Below are positions 58,304 to 64,000 of a stretch of DNA of 64,000 nucleotides, in pieces. Within the stretch, counting starts at the first letter, position 1, and the number at the start of each line of letters is the position of its first letter. The notes under the pieces were generated by a model. It saw nothing but the letters and a program-made list of their open reading frames with translations, searched no databases and was not told the origin of the DNA. The position numbers and the translations under genes are program-made. The stretch covers positions 124,001 to 188,000 of the forward strand of contig NZ_MSCW01000008.1 of the NCBI RefSeq assembly GCF_001981305.1, given 5' to 3'. Source of the stretch: Marinobacter lutaoensis (GTDB taxonomy: Bacteria; Pseudomonadota; Gammaproteobacteria; Pseudomonadales; Oleiphilaceae).

Positions 58304-60499
58304 ATGACCACTGAACACCCATCCCAAGACCGCCTCGGGCAAACACCGGGAACCCTCATTACCGACGACGACCACATGCTCGCCCACAACGTGGACGAGG
58401 AGCCGGTCGAGGCCAACCGCCGGCTGTTTCAGGGCGGTTTGCTGAAATTTGTCGTCCTGCTGGCCATCGCCTATTCGGCGTTTCACCTGTACACCCTGAA
58501 CATCGCCCCGCTGGAAACCTGGTCGTTCCGTATCGTGCACATCGCTGGGGCGCTGGTGCTGGGGTTCATTCTGTTTGCCGGGGCCCGGTTCGTGTCCGCG
58601 GACGAGGGCGAGGCCCGGCGCCGCTGGACCACCTGGATCAGCGCCGTGGCCCTGCTGCCGGCGCTGTACGCCCTGTACCAGGGCTTCGCCTTCTATCAGG
58701 CGATTCGCGGAGGCGCGATGCGGATCGCGCCGGATCTGGAAACCTGGCACTTCGGCTGGCCGCTGCTGGCGGCGACCGGTACCGGCATCGTCATGTCCTG
58801 GTTCCACCGCCGTGACCGTGCCCGTTTCAGCGTGCCGGACCTGGTGCTGGTGGTGACCTCGCTGGCGGTCGCGGTGTATTTCCTGGTGGTGTACAACACC
58901 CCCATGCGTATGTCGACAGGGACGTCCTTTGCCCCGGTTGGCATCTCCTTCGCCGCCATCGCCGGCACCGCCCTGATCATGGAGCTGACCCGGCGCGTGG
59001 CCGGGCTGGCGCTGGTGGTGATTGGCTTGGTGTTCCTGGCGTATGTCTTCGCCGGCCCCTACCTGCCGGGCTTCCTGGGTTACCCGGGCCTGTCGGTGCA
59101 GCGGTTCTTCAGCCAGGTCTATACCGATGCCGGTATTCTGGGGCCGACCACGGCGGTGTCGTCCACCTACATCATTCTGTTCATCATCTTCGCTGCTTTC
59201 CTGCAGTCCTCGAAGGTGGGGGACTATTTCGTGAATTTCGCGTTCGCGGCGGCGGGCCGTTCCCGTGGGGGACCGGCCAAGGTGTCCATCTTCGCGTCCG
59301 GCCTGATGGGCATGATCAACGGCACCAGCGCCGGCAACGTGGTGTCCACCGGTTCCCTGACCATTCCGCTGATGAAACGGGTGGGCTACAGCAAGCAGTC
59401 CGCCGGCGCGGTGGAGGCGGCGGCCTCCACCGGTGGTCAGATCATGCCGCCGATCATGGGCGCGGGTGCCTTCATCATGGCGGAGATCACCGGCATTCCC
59501 TACACCGAGATCGCCATCGCGGCCCTGATTCCGGCCATCCTCTACTTCGCCTCGGTCTACTTCATGGTCGACTTCGAGGCCAAGAAGCTGGGCATGCGTG
59601 GCATGCGCTCGGACGAGCTGCCGCACTTGGGACGCCTGATGCGTCAGGTTTACCTGTTCGTGCCGATCATCATTCTGGTGGTGGCCCTGTTCCTGGGCTA
59701 TTCGGTGATCCGCGCCGGTACCCTGGCGACCGTGTCCGCCGCTGTGGTGAGCTGGATCTCGCCCAATAAGATGGGCTTGAAGTCCATTCTCAAGGCGCTG
59801 GAGCAAGCCTCCTACATGTCGATCCAGATCATCGTGGTGTGTGCCGCCGCCGGTGTCATCGTGGGGGTGATTTCCCTGACCGGGGTCGGTGCCCGGTTCT
59901 CCTCCCTGCTGCTGGACGTGGCCGCCGCCAGCCACCTGCTGGCGCTGATATTCGCCATGTTCATTTCCATTCTGCTGGGCATGGGCATGCCGACCACCGC
60001 AGCTTACGCGGTCGCCGCCTCGGTGGTCGCGCCGGGCCTGGTGCAGCTGGGCATCGAGCCGCTTACCGCCCACTTCTTCGTATTCTATTTTGCCGTGGTG
60101 TCGGCCATCACGCCGCCGGTGGCGCTGGCCAGTTACGCGGCGGCCGGCATCTCCGGTGCCAATGCCATGGAAACCTCGGTGGCGTCGTTCCGGATCGGGA
60201 TTGCGGCCTTTATCGTGCCCTTCATGTTCTTCTACAACAGCGCGTTGCTGATGGAGGCTGGCTGGTTCGAGATCGCCCGTGCCCTGGTCACCGCCACCTT
60301 TGGGGTCTACCTGCTGTCCGGTGGGGTGATCGGCTGGTTCGCCCGTGCCCGCGCGCCCTGGCTGATCCGCCTGATGCTGGTGGCCGCCGCGCTGTTGATG
60401 ATCGAGGGTGGCCTCTGGACCGACCTGGCCGGTCTTGGCCTGACGGTGCTGGCGTATCTCATCCAGCGCCAACGGGGGGCGACCCTGGCGGCGGCCTGA
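58304..60499 (+). CDS. TRAP transporter permease, fused 4TM-12TM
   Basis: 731 residues. After a ~45-residue cytoplasmic start, about four to five membrane segments correspond to the small DctQ-like unit, then the large DctM-like unit with the family blocks GPAKVSIFASGLMGMINGTSAGNV (quoted in part: SGLMGMINGTSAGNVV), EAAASTGGQIMPPIMGAGAF and LGMGMPTTAAYAV. It drives sodium-coupled uptake with the TAXI binding protein. Fused permeases are the rule for TAXI-TRAP systems. Confidence 0.95.
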   Translation: MTTEHPSQDRLGQTPGTLITDDDHMLAHNVDEEPVEANRRLFQGGLLKFVVLLAIAYSAFHLYTLNIAPLETWSFRIVHIAGALVLGFILFAGARFVSADEGEARRRWTTWISAVALLPALYALYQGFAFYQAIRGGAMRIAPDLETWHFGWPLLAATGTGIVMSWFHRRDRARFSVPDLVLVVTSLAVAVYFLVVYNTPMRMSTGTSFAPVGISFAAIAGTALIMELTRRVAGLALVVIGLVFLAYVFAGPYLPGFLGYPGLSVQRFFSQVYTDAGILGPTTAVSSTYIILFIIFAAFLQSSKVGDYFVNFAFAAAGRSRGGPAKVSIFASGLMGMINGTSAGNVVSTGSLTIPLMKRVGYSKQSAGAVEAAASTGGQIMPPIMGAGAFIMAEITGIPYTEIAIAALIPAILYFASVYFMVDFEAKKLGMRGMRSDELPHLGRLMRQVYLFVPIIILVVALFLGYSVIRAGTLATVSAAVVSWISPNKMGLKSILKALEQASYMSIQIIVVCAAAGVIVGVISLTGVGARFSSLLLDVAAASHLLALIFAMFISILLGMGMPTTAAYAVAASVVAPGLVQLGIEPLTAHFFVFYFAVVSAITPPVALASYAAAGISGANAMETSVASFRIGIAAFIVPFMFFYNSALLMEAGWFEIARALVTATFGVYLLSGGVIGWFARARAPWLIRLMLVAAALLMIEGGLWTDLAGLGLTVLAYLIQRQRGATLAAA

Positions 60500-60599
60500 G
60501 ACGGTGGCCGCCGCCGGCCCGGCCGGCGACCGCGTGGGTGCGGTTGCCGTGCCGGGCGCCGGCGTCTAATCTGGCGTTTTTGGGCGGGTAAGGGGTGTC

Positions 60600-62414
60600 A
60601 TGACCTACCGGATCGGTGCGAGTGTTCTGTTGCTGCTGACGGTCGCCGCGGCCTGGGTGCTCGGAGGCTGGTTCGGCTACCGCCAGGTGGAACAGCAGAG
60701 CCTGGAGGAGTCCTTCCGCTACCGGCAGCTGGTGGCGAATGAACTGAACCGGTACCTGCCCATTCCGGAGCTGATGGCGGAGCATCCGTTGCTGGCCGAG
60801 GCGTTGCGCTTTCCGGACAATCCGGAGGTGCTGCTGCGGGCCAACGAGGAAATGCAGCGCATGGCCACCATCGTCGGCAGCTCCGATGTCTACCTTATGG
60901 ACCGCACCGGCCTGACCATCGCCGCCAACAACTACCGTCAGGAAGACAGTTTCGTTGGCCGCAACTTCAGTTTCCGGCCGTATTTCTATGAAGCCCTGGC
61001 CGCCGGGGACTCGGCCATCTACTTTGCCCTGGGGTTGATGTCCGGAGTTCGTGGTCTGTACTTCTCCCACCCGGTTCGTGACGACGCCGGCGAGGTGCTC
61101 GGCGTGGTGGCAGTGAAAGTGCTGGTGCACGAGCTGGAGTCCCAGTGGCATCGGCCGGCCGCGCTGCGGGAGGCGGAGATGGTGGTGCTGGACCGGGACG
61201 GCGTGAGTTTCCTGGCCAGCCGGCCCCAGTGGCTGTACCGGGATTTCTCCGGCCCCGATTCGCCGCCGCTGTCGCCGGAGGTCCGGCAGCGTTATCCGGA
61301 CCGGGACCTGACGCCGATGAACCTGCGGCTGTTGCCGCGCCCCTGGGGGGTGTCTGAGCCCTCCGGCAAGATTCGTCTGGAAGACGCGGGGGCGTGGCGG
61401 GAGTACCTGGCGGTGCGCACGCCCCTGCCCAGGCTGGACTGGACCTTGCAGGTGATGGTATCCACCCGGTCGGTGCTCTGGACCCGCCTGGGTTTCGTGC
61501 TGGCCGGCGGGGTGATTTATGTCGGTGCTTTCCTGGCCTGGCTGTACCTGCGCGAGCGCTACCGACGGGAGGCCGAACTGGCCCTACGGGGCGAGCAACT
61601 GGAACGGCGGGTGGCGGAACGCACCGCTGACCTGGAACGTTCAAACCGGCAGCTGCTGGCGGAAATCCGTGAGCGGGAACGGGCCCAGAGCGAGCTGAGG
61701 GAAACCCAGCAGGAGCTGATTCAGGCGGCCAAGCTGGCGGTGCTCGGCCAGATGTCCGCCGGCCTGAACCATGAGATGAACCAACCGATCACCGCGATTC
61801 AGGCGTATGCCCGCAACAGCCGACGTTTTCTGGAGAAAGGCGCCCTGGACATGGTTGATGCCAACCTGGCGGAAATCGTCACCCTGTGCGGCAAGATGGC
61901 GGAGCTGACCCGTCAGTTCAAGGTCTTTGCCCGCAAGTCCGAAGGGCGCCCGGCGGTGGTGGATCTGCGCATGCCGGTGGACGCGGCCCTAAAAATCATC
62001 ATGGCTCAAAAGGACAGCGAAGGCATCGATATCCGTTGGCAGCGGCCCGAGCGGCCGGTGCTCTGCCATGGCGACCTGATCCGCATCGAGCAGGTGATGG
62101 TCAACCTGCTGGCCAACGCCGTGCAGGCGGTGGAGGGACGGGCGCAGCCGGAGATCACCATCGACATCGGCGAGGAGTCGGGACACTGGCGGTGTCGGGT
62201 GCGGGACAACGGTTCCGGGCTGCCGGCGAACACCGAACAGATTTTCGAGCCGTTCTTCACCACCAAGTCGATGAAGCGGGGCCTGGGACTCGGTCTGTCC
62301 ATTTCCCGCCAGATCGTGGATGCCCTGGGGGGACGGCTGACCGGTCATAACCGCACCGACGGCCCGGGTGCGGAATTTGTATTGATCCTACAGAAGCGTG
62401 AGACAGCGGAATGA
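60600..62414 (+). CDS. dctB: C4-dicarboxylate-type sensor histidine kinase (DctB-like)
   Basis: 604 residues. Membrane segment 1 (~5-22), periplasmic double-Cache sensor (~25-290), membrane segment 2 (GFVLAGGVIYVGAFLAWLYL), coiled-coil linker (RVAERTADLERSNRQLLAE), HisKA with phospho-His in GLNHEMNQPITA, and HATPase with DNGSGLP and RGLGLGLSIS. It would sense the TRAP substrate and phosphorylate the regulator that overlaps it by 4 bases (ATGA). RBS TAAGGGG. Confidence 0.9.
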   Translation: MTYRIGASVLLLLTVAAAWVLGGWFGYRQVEQQSLEESFRYRQLVANELNRYLPIPELMAEHPLLAEALRFPDNPEVLLRANEEMQRMATIVGSSDVYLMDRTGLTIAANNYRQEDSFVGRNFSFRPYFYEALAAGDSAIYFALGLMSGVRGLYFSHPVRDDAGEVLGVVAVKVLVHELESQWHRPAALREAEMVVLDRDGVSFLASRPQWLYRDFSGPDSPPLSPEVRQRYPDRDLTPMNLRLLPRPWGVSEPSGKIRLEDAGAWREYLAVRTPLPRLDWTLQVMVSTRSVLWTRLGFVLAGGVIYVGAFLAWLYLRERYRREAELALRGEQLERRVAERTADLERSNRQLLAEIRERERAQSELRETQQELIQAAKLAVLGQMSAGLNHEMNQPITAIQAYARNSRRFLEKGALDMVDANLAEIVTLCGKMAELTRQFKVFARKSEGRPAVVDLRMPVDAALKIIMAQKDSEGIDIRWQRPERPVLCHGDLIRIEQVMVNLLANAVQAVEGRAQPEITIDIGEESGHWRCRVRDNGSGLPANTEQIFEPFFTTKSMKRGLGLGLSISRQIVDALGGRLTGHNRTDGPGAEFVLILQKRETAE

Positions 62415-63763
62415 ACAAACCTTCGGTCATCTTTGTGGACGACGACCCCCACATCCTCCAGGCGATGGCCCAGAGCCTCACGCTGGAGGACCTGCCGGTG
62501 GCTTGTTTCGAGGACGCCGCCAGTGCCCTGCGTACTCTCGGCCCGGAGTTCGAGGGCGTGGTGCTGTGCGATTACAACATGCCCGGCATGGACGGGCTGG
62601 ACATGCTCCAGCAGGTCCGGGCGGTGGACGACGCCATCCCAGTGATCATCCTGACCGGGCAGGGGGACATCAGCACGGCGGTGACGGCGATGCAGCAGGG
62701 GGCCTATGACTTCATCGAAAAGCCTTTTGACCACGACGAGCTGATCGAGCTGCTCCGGCACGCCCTGGAAAAACGCCATCTGGCACTGGAGAACCGCCGT
62801 CTGAAGGCCCAGTTGCGGCAGATGGCCAAGCCCGGCCCCCGGATTCTCGGCAACTCGCCGGCGATGCAGCGTGTGCTGGCCACCATCCATCCGATCCTGG
62901 AAACCTCCGCCAACATCCTGTTGCACGGCGAGACCGGCTCCGGCAAGGATGCCCTGGCCCGTTACATTCACGAAAACAGCCCCCGCAGCGCCCATAACTT
63001 CGTGGCCATCAATTGTGGCGCGGTGCCGGAAAACCTGATTGAGAGCGAGCTGTTTGGCCACGAACCCGGAGCCTTCACCGGCGCCGACAAGCTGCGCATT
63101 GGCAAGATCGAGTATGCTCACCAGGGCACGCTGTTTCTGGATGAGGTGGAAAGCATGCCGATGCCGTTGCAGGTGAAGCTGCTGCGGGTACTGGAAGAAC
63201 GGATGGTGGAACGGCTGGGTAGCAATCAGGTCCGGCCGGTGGATGTGCGCATCATTGCCGCCACCAAGGCCGACCTGAAGCAGCTCAGCGACGAGGGCCG
63301 CTTCCGCCAGGATCTCTACTACCGCTTGAACGTGGTGAAGGTGGACATCCCGCCGCTGCGTGAGCGCAAGGAAGATATCCCGCTGCTGTTTCACCACTTC
63401 GCGCTGATCGCCGCCGCCCGCTACGACCGGGAAAGCATTCCCCTGGACGCCAGCCAGACGGCGCGGTTGATGCAGCGTTCATGGCCGGGCAACGTGCGGG
63501 AGCTGCGCAACCTGGCCGAACGCTACGTGCTGCTGGGCCCGGCGGCCCTGGACGAGAACGAGCGGGCCGGCGCCGGCAACATCTCGGGGCGCCAGACCCT
63601 GGCGGAAATGATGGACAGCTTCGAGCGCTCGGCCATCATCAGTGCCCTCAACGCGTGCCACGGCAGCATCAAGGACACCATGGTGCAGCTGGGCATTGCC
63701 CGCAAGACCCTGTACGACAAGATGAAGAAGCACGGCCTGGACAAGGCCCAGTTCAAGGACTGA
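62411..63763 (+). CDS. dctD: Sigma-54-dependent response regulator (DctD-like)
   Basis: 450 residues. Receiver domain with the phospho-Asp in VVLCDYNMPGMDGLDML; AAA+ domain with Walker A GETGSGKDALARYIH, sigma-54 contact loop GAFTGA and Walker B GTLFLDEVESMP; C-terminal Fis-type helix-turn-helix (IARKTLYDKMKKHG). Walker A has Asp after the lysine where most members have Glu/Ser/Thr variants. It probably activates the sigma-54 promoter at 57144 from the two upstream repeats. Confidence 0.93.
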   Translation: MNKPSVIFVDDDPHILQAMAQSLTLEDLPVACFEDAASALRTLGPEFEGVVLCDYNMPGMDGLDMLQQVRAVDDAIPVIILTGQGDISTAVTAMQQGAYDFIEKPFDHDELIELLRHALEKRHLALENRRLKAQLRQMAKPGPRILGNSPAMQRVLATIHPILETSANILLHGETGSGKDALARYIHENSPRSAHNFVAINCGAVPENLIESELFGHEPGAFTGADKLRIGKIEYAHQGTLFLDEVESMPMPLQVKLLRVLEERMVERLGSNQVRPVDVRIIAATKADLKQLSDEGRFRQDLYYRLNVVKVDIPPLRERKEDIPLLFHHFALIAAARYDRESIPLDASQTARLMQRSWPGNVRELRNLAERYVLLGPAALDENERAGAGNISGRQTLAEMMDSFERSAIISALNACHGSIKDTMVQLGIARKTLYDKMKKHGLDKAQFKD

Positions 63764-63783
63764 TCGCGCCTCAGGGCGCGATC
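63762..63783. terminator. Bidirectional hairpin terminator between dctD and the TPP enzyme gene
   Basis: Perfect 9-bp stem GATCGCGCC / GGCGCGATC with a TCAG loop. It overlaps the dctD stop codon and contains the convergent gene's stop codon in its loop. The T-run is poor, so efficiency is uncertain. Confidence 0.6.
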
Positions 63784-64000
63784 TTCCGTTTCAGGGCCCG
63801 GGTCAGCGGACGCGGCAGGCTGGGCAGCGAGCGCAGCAGCCAGGGCAGCATCTTGCGCTTCAGCCCGGTCAGTGACTCCGGAATCATCACCTCGATCAGG
63901 TGCGGACCGGGCATCGACCAGGCATAGTCCAGCGCTTTCAGCAGGGCGTCGGTGGTGCTCACCCGGGTGCCATGCACGCCCAGACTCCGGGCGAGTTGGG
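63771..64000 (-). CDS. Thiamine-pyrophosphate enzyme, acetolactate-synthase-like large subunit (partial, C-terminus only)
   Basis: The last ~75 residues are visible, running off the right edge. The end of the TPP-binding C-terminal domain is recognisable: LARSLGVHGTRVSTTDALL and PGPHLIEVMIPE, as in acetolactate synthase, benzoylformate decarboxylase and similar decarboxylases. The substrate cannot be told from this part. It is convergent with dctD across a shared hairpin. Confidence 0.75.
   Translation of the reverse strand, partial: QLARSLGVHGTRVSTTDALLKALDYAWSMPGPHLIEVMIPESLTGLKRKMLPWLLRSLPSLPRPLTRALKRKIAP

Noticed and set aside
1..64000. CRISPR arrays, prophage genes, rRNA operons
   Set aside because: No regularly spaced repeats, cas or phage genes, or rRNA sequence were seen.

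Overview
The window comes from a GC-rich gammaproteobacterium, most likely a marine or halophilic one close to Marinobacter, Halomonas or Pseudomonas. The evidence is the gene string moeB-prmC-prfA-hemA / lbcA-lolB-ispE-tRNAGln-prs-rplY-pth-ychF, which has the order known in Pseudomonas, together with a fatty-acylated, hydroxyaspartate/hydroxamate-type siderophore locus of the kind known from marine genera. Genus assignment is inference; no rRNA is present.

Left edge (1-3399): the 5' part of metY, a family VIII-type serine hydrolase and a periplasmic solute-binding-like protein. Next (3400-6771) is an intact ISL3-family element of the ISPpu12 type, 3372 bp long, with 24-bp inverted ends and an 8-bp target duplication. 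It carries a CadR/PbrR-like regulator, a cation diffusion facilitator with an HMA-like N-terminus, an lspA copy and the transposase. It landed in the T-run of the terminator of a tRNA-Met gene (6815-6891).

Centre (about 7040-39656): an apparently complete acyl-peptide siderophore locus. It encodes a Fur-controlled PvdS-like ECF sigma factor, a PvdE-like exporter, ornithine N5-hydroxylase (PvdA), two NRPSs of about 3.2k residues each, a TonB-dependent receptor, a FhuB-like double permease, a FhuD-like binding protein, an MbtH-like protein, a SyrP-like aspartate beta-hydroxylase, an IucB/AlcB-like acetyltransferase, a FhuF-like ferric reductase and, convergently, an EntD-like phosphopantetheinyl transferase. 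Domain order is FAAL-T | C-A(Asp)-T-E | C-A(Dab)-T || C-A(Ser)-T-E | C-A(probably hydroxyornithine)-T-E-TE. Two TAAA(T/C)-N16-CGT sites, before pvdA and mbtH, look like PvdS-type promoters, so the inferred cascade is Fur -> ECF -> biosynthesis. The four encoded amino acids match the first four residues of marinobactin, whose headgroup repeats Ser-(acetyl-hydroxy)Orn; iterative use of the last two modules is the most interesting hypothesis here.

Housekeeping block (39666-52216): ychF, pth, rplY, prs, tRNA-Gln, ispE, lolB and lbcA on the minus strand, then hemA, prfA, prmC and moeB on the plus strand, then phr (photolyase) convergent with moeB.

Right part (52364-64000): an apparent operon DUF432-mscS-rimB-rimK-aspartoacylase-like-yjbQ, then a TAXI-TRAP uptake system (solute-binding protein plus fused permease) with a sigma-54 promoter and two direct repeats 33 bp apart upstream, followed by dctB-dctD (sensor kinase and sigma-54 activator). 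The window ends in the C-terminal part of a thiamine-pyrophosphate enzyme on the minus strand.
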